Origin: Lasiosphaeris hirsuta
Taxonomy: Eukaryota > Ascomycota > Sordariomycetes > Sordariales > Lasiosphaeriaceae
Reading direction: 5' to 3'
Assembly: GCA_030549175.1 (NCBI GenBank)
Contig: JAUKUA010000005.1
Span: 992,001 to 1,056,000 of the forward strand
DNA length: 64,000 nt
Shown: positions 11,659 to 21,312 of the stretch, in pieces
Numbering within the stretch: position 1 is the first letter of the stretch
Layout of the letters: the number at the start of each line of letters is the position of its first letter
Made by a program: the position numbers and the translations under genes
Notes under the pieces: model-generated
Databases searched by the model: none
Told to the model about the DNA's origin: nothing
Seen by the model: the letters and a program-made list of their open reading frames with translations, nothing else

Positions 11659-13367
11659 CCTGAGGTGCCGCGCAACCTAGCCCACCCTCATTCCAACTCA
11701 ACCTTTGCCATGTCACGGGTACGGGTACGGGTACGGGAGGAGCCAGGAGGACGAGTGCGATCGGCAAGCCGCATGTGCGCGGGGCTCAGCTCAGGTTGCG
11801 GGTTTCTCGCTGTTTCTGGTAGGGCAGCGGAGCAGGCGCCAGCGGCATCACCAAGATAAGAAGGTGTGGGAGGAATCTCGCTAGCAGCTGGTAGGGGAAA
11901 CGCGGGGTGGGAAGCCAAGAAATAGACACACCCGCACTGCTGCGTACATTAGGAACGGCTGGATGGGCTGGCCTGTCAAACCTGTCTCTGGGAGTCGTGA
12001 GCCACTGGGGCTGGAGGCCTGCTCTTGGGATCGATCAATGCGATCGATGCGCCAGCTTGTCCTCCCTTCCCTCTCTCCAATAAAGCGAGGCTGCACCGCC
12101 GCCCCTTCATGTCCCGATCGGTGCCCAGAAGGGGATTCGCGGCGTCGCTTCCAGGCTCGCGAGGTTATCTCGTGCCAATAGTGACTGCAGCGGTAAGGCT
12201 GAGCGGACAGGCAGGCACGACCTGCTCGCGTGGTATTCTCGGGATTAGACACTGTACATTGTAGGCAAGAGCCCTTCAGCCCTCAATTTGATGGTTGACA
12301 ATCTGGCACTGTGTGGTTGACGCACTCAAAGGTCCCGTCCCCACCCTGTACGACGACCAACTCCACGCATTCCCAGCGAGCATCAATGCGCATCCACCAT
12401 TCGCCCTGTCAAATTGAATTATTCCCCTCTCAGCGTGATACATCCGCCACCTAGTGCCGATGGTCTGAGGCTTGACATTTTAGAGGCCACACCACTTGAG
12501 ACAATGGTCAACGCGGTTATCGCCGTTACTCATCCAGCAGCTAGCGTTTAGCATTTACCCTATCTAGTCTACTGGTGCTTATTCACCGGCTTTTTGAACC
12601 TACCTATCTTTACTTGAACGATGGCTGGCAGACGACAACTTGCAGCTGAACTGCAAGCCTCGGATCATGTCTTCGATTCGTTGTCGTGTACCCGTGTCGG
12701 CACTGGCAACCGAGAAAGCCCGCTTATTCATTGGTCCTCGTGTAGAACATGTTGGAAGTGGTTGGCTTTCGGCTTTCAAGTCTCCTAGCTCTCTTAGTCA
12801 TGATCCCATCGTCAAGAAGGGAGGAGCAGAAGTCATAAAAAGCATATCTTCAGATTAGCGGGGATATAATGTCAATATTAGCCGGCGGAAAGGGTAGGTA
12901 GGTTTAAGGTTTTGCGGAACACCCAACATCATCTCAAGCTCCTCGACAGGATACCAAACAAGGTCGACTTGTCATCGATCTCGCCAGGTCAAATCATCGT
13001 CTCCATGTGTACGGGCACTAGCTGTCCTGAATGGCCAGCCCCTACTCAATTCTTTGTGTTTCATAAGACTATTCTAAATGGCGATTTAGACCACTGAAAA
13101 CCAACGATACCGCGTCCAAATCGCATTCATATCATCCATGCCTGGTGCAGGCCCCAAGCAATTCGTCTGCCCCTCAGCAAACGCCGGTTTATATGCTCCC
13201 CAGCCCGAAACGCCTGTTGTCCCTCCGCCCCATTCATGAGTTCATTCACTCATTTCCATTGCCCATCAAAACAGTTTTCCTCCGTTTCCTCATTCCTTCG
13301 TTTCCTCGCCGCTCGTCAACCCGCACGGCGGCCAAACAGACGACGTAACAACAGCTCCACCAAGGCC
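11659..13367. other. Intergenic, upstream of the 9.2-11.7 kb gene
   Basis: About 1.7 kb holding the promoter and leader of the unknown-function gene and the 3' UTR of the next gene. A GGTACG-type hexamer repeat sits just upstream of the start codon. Short open frames look like noise. Confidence 0.45.
11715..11737. repeat. ACGGGT hexamer repeat, nearly four copies
   Basis: Three perfect ACGGGT units plus ACGGG, 57-80 nt upstream of the start codon at 11658, so probably in the 5' UTR or core promoter. Confidence 0.85.
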
Positions 13368-14540
13368 TCATGCCGCCTTCCTCTTCCTCCCAACCCTCTT
13401 CTTCTTCTCTGGAGGTTCCTCCTCTTCACTCTCACTCTCCGCCTTCGGGGCTCGGCCCTTAGCTCCCGCTGCGCCAGGACCGGGAACCGACGGCCCGCCC
13501 TTATCCTCGTTCTCAACACGGCTGACGATCTCACGCAGGAAATCCCACTGATCATCTGACTCGACAACCTGTTTGAGCATCTGGGCCGACACGCGTTTCG
13601 AGTTCTTCTCACGCGCCACATCTGCGCTCTTGGTAACAAGAGCAACCATAAACATTTCCAGCGCTTTGCCGACCGCGATGGGCGTCTGCTGTGCCACCTT
13701 GCCAACCTCTTCGTCGGCCTGCATAATGCGCTTGATGCGCGCCGTCGGAAACTTGGTCTTTACTGGTGACGGCTCAATTGAAGCCGCGGCCGCGGCCGCC
13801 TGTGCGGCGGCGACCTGCGCGGCGGAAGCTCGCTTGGGCGGCATGGGTCCTCCGATTCCTTCTCGCTCGGTTGTGCTCGGTTGTTGCTGATGCTGTCCAG
13901 ATCCGGATGCTGCCGGGATGGGGTGGCTACTGCCGTAGAACAGCGATGGGGCGGTAGTAGAGAGCTGCTGCTGTGGCTGCTGTTGTTGGTACTGTGCGCC
14001 TAGGTAGCTGGTAGGTTGCCCGTAGAATGGTGGCTGCTGCGAGGCTTGCAAGGCGGTGTATCCGGTGCCGGCCTGCGTCACAGTGTGGATGGAAAAGTGA
14101 GGCGGCTCGCGAGGAGAATAAGAGTGCTGCTGCTTCGGGAGCTGTTGCTGGGGCTGCTGAGTAGAGTATGGCGAATAGCTACCGCCCAGGGTGTTTATAG
14201 GCTTGGGGGCTTGCTCGGCTGGCGACTGCGGGGTTTGGAGCTGTGATAGCTGTGATAGCTGCTGCTGTTGGGCGCGAGGTCGGTGGTTCTGGTGAATGGT
14301 TGCGCTTGCAGGCGAGACCGCAAAATATGTAGTCAATGGAGGCTGCAGATGCAGGCGGTGCTGCGGAGAAATTTGCGACTGAACTTGCTGGGATGATGGC
14401 GGTCGCTGTTCACCCTGTGGGTGCTGCGGGTGGGTATCTGGTATGCCTTGTGGTGGTTGACAGGTGGGGCCCGACTCAGAGTAAAAGGATGAAAGGTCCG
14501 GGGATTTGGGAGCATAAGTGCCAGTGCCGTCACCGGACAT
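13368..14540 (-). CDS. BUR6: NC2 alpha (DRAP1/Bur6) histone-fold transcription regulator
   Basis: Alpha subunit of negative cofactor 2, which pairs with NC2 beta through a histone fold and binds TBP on promoters. The histone fold lies in the C-terminal half: [20 protein letters not shown], then [20 protein letters not shown] and the final helix [18 protein letters not shown]. It ends in an acidic stretch ([15 protein letters not shown]) and a basic tail (RKRKAA). The first 230 or so residues are Gln/Pro/Ser-rich with QQQ runs, and an alanine run ([11 protein letters not shown]) precedes the fold; yeast Bur6 lacks such a long leader. The first ATG is at 14540; the frame is open a little upstream but without another ATG. 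One exon as far as I can see, about 390 residues. Confidence 0.93.
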   Translation of the reverse strand: MSGDGTGTYAPKSPDLSSFYSESGPTCQPPQGIPDTHPQHPQGEQRPPSSQQVQSQISPQHRLHLQPPLTTYFAVSPASATIHQNHRPRAQQQQLSQLSQLQTPQSPAEQAPKPINTLGGSYSPYSTQQPQQQLPKQQHSYSPREPPHFSIHTVTQAGTGYTALQASQQPPFYGQPTSYLGAQYQQQQPQQQLSTTAPSLFYGSSHPIPAASGSGQHQQQPSTTEREGIGGPMPPKRASAAQVAAAQAAAAAASIEPSPVKTKFPTARIKRIMQADEEVGKVAQQTPIAVGKALEMFMVALVTKSADVAREKNSKRVSAQMLKQVVESDDQWDFLREIVSRVENEDKGGPSVPGPGAAGAKGRAPKAESESEEEEPPEKKKRVGRKRKAA

Positions 14541-14842
14541 GGTTTCCAGAAGTAAACAAATAAGAGGGGACAGAGGGGACAAAAGAACCCTCGCAACCCT
14601 CCGCTGGTTCGCTCACTTTCGGTTTGCTCCTGCTGGTGGCGCTGTCTGTTGTGTGTCTTTCTTTGTCTGCTGCTGCCGCTGGTGGGGCATCGAGTTGCTG
14701 CAGGCGCGTACTGGGAGGATGACACCTGGCGAGGGTGCTGGACTGCTGGTCGGTGCTCGGTCCAGGTGGGTTGCGGTAGCGGGGGGGTTGCGCGCTACTA
14801 GTAGTCAGTTTCTGCTGGCTCCAGCTGTAAAACGCGAATAAA

Positions 14843-14872
14843 TGGCTCTGTCTGGCTCTGTCTGGCTCTGTG
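14843..14872. repeat. Three tandem 10-bp repeats (TGGCTCTGTC)
   Basis: TGGCTCTGTC twice perfectly, then TGGCTCTGTG; about 0.3 kb upstream of the BUR6 start. Confidence 0.9.
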
Positions 14873-15266
14873 TGGCTGGGAGCTCGAGTGACTGGCGCAT
14901 TAGGAGAGGGGCACTGGAGGGGTTTGATGCGGGGCTAATGCAGCCGAGAGACAGGAACCGTGAATCCGCACTTCAGAGAAAACTTGAGCCGAAGCCAGAG
15001 TGTGAATGTGAGAGTGGCAGTGAGTGTGGGTGTGCCTAACTCGGCTGGGGGTATCAAATGTTCATGCCCATGCGCATGCGACGTGAATTGAAATGGCGGT
15101 ATACAATAGAATGAGCGATTCACACAGGAGGACCAGCAACGGCAGCTTTACATCGTAAGCTTGGGCTTGGATGAAGGGCAACACTGAAGACGACTATGAA
15201 GTGAGGGTCTAACGGCCTCCAGCCTCAAGTTATAATCGTAGCCAGCTGCGAAGAGGATACTGTGTG

Positions 15267-15267
<1 letters not shown>

Positions 15268-15301
<34 letters not shown>
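15268..15301. repeat. (TG)17 dinucleotide microsatellite
   Basis: An uninterrupted 34-nt TG/AC tract in intergenic DNA about 0.7 kb upstream of BUR6. A shorter imperfect TG stretch lies just before it. Confidence 0.95.
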
Positions 15302-15304
<3 letters not shown>

Positions 15305-16509
15305 GCACACCAGCCAACAGATGACCCTCCCTGAACTGCCAGATTGGATGCAAGAGGGGCTGCGCCAGCACTCGAGCTGCTAATCTGAAGCTACCTCTTA
15401 CGCACCAAATCAACAACTAGCTGCATCCAGTATCCAGCATCCAACATACAGCTCCCTGCTGAGGGTTGAAGCTGAAGCTGAGGGTGAGCTTGCTATTGCC
15501 CGCCGTGTGGTCTCTTCTGGCATCTCAACATTCAGCCCCAAGCTGGAAGCTTAAAGCTGTTTGAGCTGACCCAAGCTCCTGTTTGGTGGAGGCGCTCAGG
15601 TGGGGTGACTTGTGGAAGCGCGACTGGGTTTGTGAATCGGGAGTGGTGGGGTTCGAAAAAGGCCAAAGCCGATAGAAGAAATGTCGACATCGGCACCAAC
15701 AGGAGAGCTGAATAAGACCTACCTGCAACCTTGAGCTACCCTGGCCGTGGCTGATTAAAGTGGCGGGCCGCGGGGAGGCTTGAAAATACTTTGGAGGTGG
15801 TTGGTCGCGATCTTATGGATGGCGTTGTGAAGATTAGATAGGTGTTGAAGGAGCTGGAGCTGTGGGTAAAGCTAGGTAAGGGAGTTGCCGTGTCGCCGAG
15901 AATAACCTAGAAACCCTAGCGTTGAAGACGGGATTCCGTGGGACATGCGCCGTTTATATGGGCCATGGTGACACCCCTTCGCGCCATTGAGAACACATAA
16001 ATCAACAGGGGCCTAGCCCTTACCTGATTGGGCAAGGGGCCCAAGCACTGCCCCCAACCCATTTTCTCGGAAATCGCAGATCTTGACGTTTCCTGCATCA
16101 CCGTCTGGCCAATCTCCGCCTCTCTGCTGCCTGCCACTCTGCCTCCCCAAACGCCTCAGCAAACGCCTGAGCGATATATCCCCATCCTCTGTTTGCCATT
16201 GTGATGGAACGCAGTACTAGTCAGCTGGGCTTATATTGCCATTACCTCTTGTCGTTCTGGCCAACGTGTGGCCATTTGACAACCTAAGGTAAGCATTTCT
16301 CTCTGATTTCACCCTCCCTCTCCCATTTCATGATGACAATTTCAAGAGCTCCTTGAAAGTCCAAAGACTCACAGATAACGACGTTGAAGAAGCCGAGTCG
16401 CTTTTGACTATGGTTTCATCTTCGCTCGAACATGTCGATGCTGGCACACAAATTACTTGATCTAATCTGACTCTCACCTCCCCTGCCTTATGACTTCCTA
16501 CCATTGCCA

Positions 16510-18016
16510 TCATGGAATGCGTCGTCTAATCTCCTCCGTGACAGTTGTTAACCCTTTTAGTCGCTGAGCCTTGCTGCTGGAGAGAAACAAGGATGCTACT
16601 GGCCACGCATGGATACCGCCAGCCTCACGTTTGCTTCCAACCACGACATCGGCTTCGCAGAGGAGCTTGATCAGATCCTCGATGTCCGGCGCTAGGACTT
16701 CCTCCTCTCCATAGGTGATGACGATGCCCTTGGAAGGGCTCGATCGCTTCCACCAGGGCATGTCCGTGCAACACCCGGGCGATACCAACGGGTCGTTTTC
16801 GGATATTTTAGTGCCCGCAAACTGCCTCCCATACTGCCGCAGCTGATGCGCGTCCAGGTAGTCACTTGCTGTGTTTTTGTGCCGCGCTGATACCAATGTC
16901 ACCCATGGCGATATCAACAATGCCAGCGCCGGCTTTTGGAGTTGCATCCTCCCGTGACTCGGGCCATCACGCTCGTCGTCACCGAGATGCAACAAGAGGC
17001 TCAAGATGAGCGCTGCACCGGCCGAGTCCCCACTAACACATACGATGGAGGGGTCTTGAGCCACGCTAAGAACGTGTCTGTAACCGCCGATAGCCTCCAG
17101 GGCCTGCGTGGGGTACAACGCGTCAGGCACGAGTGTGTACTCCAGAGCAAATATGGCCGGATTGTCGTAGCCGGCTAGGATCAGAGCCGACAGCCAGGCC
17201 AGCAGAAACTCAAGATAAAAGTGGGACGAGCCCATGGAAAATCCTCCTCCTATAGGCGGCCATCAGCGCTAGCGAGGAGATAGGGACGGTAGCGGTAGTC
17301 TTACCGTGAGCATAATAGAGCACCAAATCAGGCTTCCGCCCTAGATCCCGGGAGATCCAGATACCCTTGAAGGAGTCCTACGACAAACCGTCAGCGAAAG
17401 ATAAGCCAGCAGGCAGGCGCCAATTACTGGCAGAAGCGGTAACTCAACCAACTCACTTCATGATGTTCTCTCCAGTGAATCGGAGACTTGATATAGCCAT
17501 GCCGAAGCATCCGGAATCGAAGAAAGGGGCCCGCGACCTCTCTCGCGAAGAAGACACGCCCGATCCTCGGCGGGATACTAGAGAATGCGTATCGCACACA
17601 GCGAACAACAAAATCCTCAAACGGCGAGGCCACTTGCACAAAAGGAGCTCTGTGCCTTCTGGGGCAGAGGTATCTTTCCCAGACGAATGACATGGGCAGT
17701 TTTACTACTTTTGGAGCCTCGTGAGTATACCATCACAGATAATGCATCTCAACACGGCAGCACAAGAATAATTCCTATTCTGACTTGTTTGCACATGCGT
17801 ACAATATATATAATATAACGACAAGAAAAGGACAGGTAACTCACGTAAAAAGGGTAGCGCCTGCAGCACGCACAACAGCGTATCAAACAGCCCTACATGC
17901 CAGAGAAGCTGGGGCGCAAGCAGCAGGCAGAAAACCAGGCAGTCGAGATAGGACACCGGACCGAGGATCATTATTGCCGCTTCCGTTGCCGCTGCCGCTG
18001 CCGCTGCCGTGTCCAT
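16510..18016 (-). CDS. Alpha/beta hydrolase (HSL/arylacetamide-deacetylase type) with N-terminal membrane helix
   Basis: Predicted serine esterase or lipase. The start at 18016 (MDTAAAAAAATEAAIMILG) leads into a hydrophobic segment (YLDCLVFCLLLAPQLLWHVG), a likely signal anchor. Splicing at 17845/17704 joins it to LKLPMSFVWERYLCP. A further intron, then one inside the oxyanion motif, builds HG|GGFSMGSS (HGGG box). The nucleophile is the serine in SGDSAGAALIL. The acid and histidine are probably in YGEEEVLAPDIEDL and GGIHAWPV near the end. The product stops at 16510 after EEIRRRIP. Substrate is unknown. It has its own promoter, downstream of the xylulokinase 3' end. Confidence 0.88.
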
Positions 18017-18677
18017 GCCGGTTGCCTTTTGTTTGGGCGGAAGCGGGAGTCGGTCCGGGTTGCGCGGTCCGGGCTGTTTTACTAGCAACGATGGCGGATG
18101 TGCATCTTCCTTTTCCGGGTGAGGCATGTGGGGGCTGAGGTGGTGTTCAACAGGCGGTGGGGGAAGTTTAAGGAAAACCCCGTTATATTTCAGGAAAGGA
18201 ACCCACGGTAAAAAGTGACTTGTGATCCTCGGATAGAAACCGATGTGGTGACGACGAGGCAAAGGTGACTCGGACAAGAACCAGAAAGCCGCCTCAGCTG
18301 GGAGGCGTAGTTACCTCATGGAGGAAACAAGCTTGCTGCGGTCGGTTGCTGCTGGCTGCAGGAGTAGTTACTTGGCGCCTGGCTTATGTCCGGCTCGGGA
18401 TTGCAACATTGCCCTTGAACGTTCGGTAGTCATATCACTTACACATGACATAGATGATCGAGGGAAGTTACTTGCAATGCGGCTACAAAATATAAAATAG
18501 CAACGGCGGCTTACTCAGAAAACCCAATCGTTGGTGATGCCAGGCCAGGGGTGAAGTTCAGCCTATTTCGCCTGTGTGACGCAAACTTTCTCTTCATCAC
18601 GGCATGGCGCGATGCACACGATCGAGTACACATTCTTCCAAAACCCAAATGCTAACTCCCTAGCCCATGCAGGTAAC
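18017..18677. other. Intergenic between hydrolase start and xylulokinase end
   Basis: Hydrolase promoter and leader plus the xylulokinase 3' UTR. The hydrolase frame is open for 87 codons upstream of the chosen ATG to about 18277, but that part reads as low-quality Pro-rich sequence and I leave it out. Nothing else is visible. Confidence 0.45.
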
Positions 18678-20563
18678 CTACGTATTCCTCGCCACCTCCA
18701 GAGTGCGTTCCTCCAGCTGCCCAAACGCGCCCAAGACATTCCCATACTTCTCAAAGACACCCTCCTTATACCCATCGCCGACTTTCCGAATGGCGCCGTC
18801 CTCCTTCCACCGTTTCCCAATCAACTCATCAAACGTCTCCCCGCCAGCCCGCTCAAATGCCCACACAGCCTTGTAGGCGCCGCCCAGCGCACACGCGTTA
18901 CCGCCCACATCGAGCTTGTACACGCCTTCGATGCCGCCCAGCACATCGCCAATGACCTGCGAGATGGCCGGGTTCAGTGACCCACCACCGACTAGGTAGA
19001 TGCGGCGTGGCTGCGCGGGGAGCTCCCCCGCCACCGCGGCGCCGGGGCCCTGCACCAGCTTCTGGCTGCGCAAGCGCATCGACAAAGCCTGTGACTCAAT
19101 GATGACGCGCGCATCCGTCTCGGCGGGCCAGGGCGCCGAGGCTTCGGTGAGGCTACTGCCGTTGACGCTGTCGCAGGTGTACCTCCAGGTGCCAGCGCGG
19201 ATGTTGGGCACGATCTCAGGCAGGTAGAAGTACAGGCCGAGCTTGGCGGGGTCGCCGGTCGACTTGACATCCAGGGGGAGCGTCGACAGCGCGTGCTGGT
19301 TGAAGGTCGCCCAGGGGTCGGGGCCCTCTGGCTTGGGAAGCACGTCACGCACCTTCTCGCGGGCCAGCCCGCCGTTCTTATAGCACAGCATGAACATGTA
19401 CTGGCCGGGCGTGGTTGGGTGGTTGAAGAAGTGATAGCTGGGGTCAGGCTTGTAAACAGGCGTGATCATGAGGAAGGTGGTGCTGGTTCCTAGGCTGACG
19501 ATGGCATCGAGAGGGCGGAGGGGGAGCGCCAGAATGGTCGCTGGATTATCGCCAGTGAAGGGCGCGATGCCGCATTTGGGGCTGAAGCCGTACTTGACTA
19601 TGAAGTAGCTGCTGATCAGGCCCATGCTTCCGCCGCCATCTTGCCGTACCTCTCCCAACTTGTTTCGCAGCTCACATACCCCGTCTTTGCCCGCCGTGAG
19701 TTCAAGGAGTGGCTCTGACCAGTTTTTTCCTGGAATATCCCAGAGGTTCATCCCGCAGACATCGCTGATGTCCATTGGCGCGACAGAACCAAGGAATAAG
19801 GAGGCAAGAAAGGAGGACACAAGAGATATCCGAGATGTTGCGGTGTACATCTCTGGGAGCTTGCGGCGGAGTCGCATGATTTGGGTACCAGTAAACCGCT
19901 ATCGAGGGCAATGGCTGTCAGCGAACTGCTCCCCAGATCTTTTCCATCATGCCCACCCAGGCTATCGGAAAACTAACATGGTGTGCAGAGCTTCCCGTGA
20001 CCTGGGCTAGCCTCTCGGCCGTCTCCAGCTGGGTGTCATACTGATCGCACTCGGCCTGGGTGCTGTGGTCTTGCCAATTCGGCGCATACGGGTGCGACAA
20101 GGCTCCAGTGAGTTGGTCGACGAGCGCTTTGTCAGGCTGCAGGCCGCTGAGCAAAGTCTCAGCGTCACGGCTCCAGTACACACTCCCGTGTTGCTGGCAA
20201 GAACCGCTGATGCCGCGGATGCGGTTTAGGGGGGTATCCTTCTCCTGGAGTCGACTGAGCACCAGATCCAGAGCCTCCAACCACATTGCTACAGGGGCGA
20301 AGACCTCGCCCTCGGCCTCGTTCACCTGGACGCCCTTCTTGATGCCGTATTTGGATCCGAAGTCGCCGTCGAAGTCGACTTTGGAATCGGAGACGACGCT
20401 AAGATCCGAGGCGATGACGATTGCTGAAGTTTGGGGTCCAATGGTTAGCTAAAGGCCCCTTTTCTCGAATTGGTTTTGCTGCCGACATGTCTTGCCTACA
20501 CACACCTTTCAGCTGCTGGGTGGAGAGATCAAAGCCCAGATAGAGGGGGCCCTCGTTGGCCAT
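18678..20563 (-). CDS. D-xylulose kinase
   Basis: Phosphorylates D-xylulose to D-xylulose 5-phosphate, the last step of the fungal pentose catabolic pathway before the pentose phosphate pathway; FGGY carbohydrate kinase family. Exon 1 is short and starts [19 protein letters not shown] at 20563 (the N-terminal ATP-binding GFDLSTQ motif). Exon 2 has [14 protein letters not shown] and [15 protein letters not shown] third exon starts [13 protein letters not shown] (intron about 19907-19965) and carries [13 protein letters not shown] and [10 protein letters not shown], followed by [12 protein letters not shown] and the C-terminal [19 protein letters not shown] adenine-binding region. Family-typical length. 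It shares a 749-bp divergent promoter with SLP1 that carries two GGCTAAA boxes, matching the XlnR/Xyr1 type of xylanolytic control. Confidence 0.95.
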
Positions 20564-20804
20564 TGTGTTCCCAAAGGTGCTTCAAGAAGGGGTTGATCCA
20601 AAGAGATTCGGGGGGGGGGGACTAGGAGACACTACAAATACACGGGCAATACGAGTTCCTCGAGGGGAGCACGGGAACAGAGCGCTGCTTGCCATCTTGG
20701 AGCGTGGGGCTATCGCGATAAAGTACCTATGGGAGGCTTGGGAGATCATGGCGGGGCATGTTGGAGACGGCAGCCGAGAGAAGGGCAGCCTCGCCCGAGG
20801 GGTA

Positions 20805-20811
20805 TTTAGCC
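20805..20811 (-). promoter_or_regulatory. Candidate XlnR/Xyr1 box (GGCTAAA)
   Basis: TTTAGCC on the plus strand, i.e. GGCTAAA on the xylulokinase strand, about 245 bp upstream of its start. GGCTAAA is the known Aspergillus XlnR core; function here is inferred from match and gene context. Confidence 0.45.
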
Positions 20812-20922
20812 TGATATCATCATGCGTCTCGACCAATGCTGGTTCTGCATTGTTTGGAGAATCTCTCAATTAAGCGGTTGGCCTGGGCCGAATACTGAGC
20901 CACCTGACGCTGTCTGGCTGAT

Positions 20923-20929
20923 GGCTAAA
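20923..20929 (+). promoter_or_regulatory. Candidate XlnR/Xyr1 box (GGCTAAA)
   Basis: A second perfect GGCTAAA, opposite in orientation to the first and 118 bp from it, about 360 bp upstream of xylulokinase. Confidence 0.45.
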
Positions 20930-21312
20930 CACAAAGGGCACCCTGACCCTGCGTGCCCTGAGCCTTGGCTTCTCCAATTTCTGACCCCAGTTGTTCAAGG
21001 GCCTCGAGCGGGGATGCCCCACAGTGCCACGGGTGCCCAGTCCGCTGAAATTCAGAGAGATGCCATCCCTGTAAGCGCATTGAATGCAACGGTTGCAGGG
21101 TGCGCGATGACGGAGGTAATCTGCCGCTTGCTGTCTGCCATCTGGCAACTGGCAACTTCTTTTTTATCTCTTCCTCCGATCCAACCTCTCTGCACGTTGC
21201 AGCTCGCAAAACCAACCTAGACAGACCGATACCCCTATTAACGCGCCCTGTCGTTTGGCAAGACGCCATGGATAGACAGCGATCTCGCGCCACCACATGA
21301 CAAGTCTCAAAC

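Larger units (their letters stand above)
14541..16509. other. Intergenic, upstream of BUR6
   Basis: About 2 kb between two minus-strand genes: BUR6 promoter and leader, then the hydrolase 3' UTR. Contains a decamer repeat and a GT microsatellite. No gene is supported; frames such as 16328-16513 continue from the hydrolase terminus in another frame and look like chance. Confidence 0.45.
20564..21312. other. Divergent promoter, xylulokinase/SLP1
   Basis: 749 bp between two outward start codons. Holds a G11 run at 20610-20620, two GGCTAAA boxes and several SYGGRG-type (CreA) hexamers such as GTGGGG at 20704 and GCGGGG at 20751 and 21009. No coding sequence is supported. Confidence 0.6.

Noticed and set aside
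18017..18277. 87-codon extension of the hydrolase frame
   Set aside because: Low-complexity Pro/His-rich sequence in front of a signal-anchor start at MDTAAAA; probably untranslated leader.
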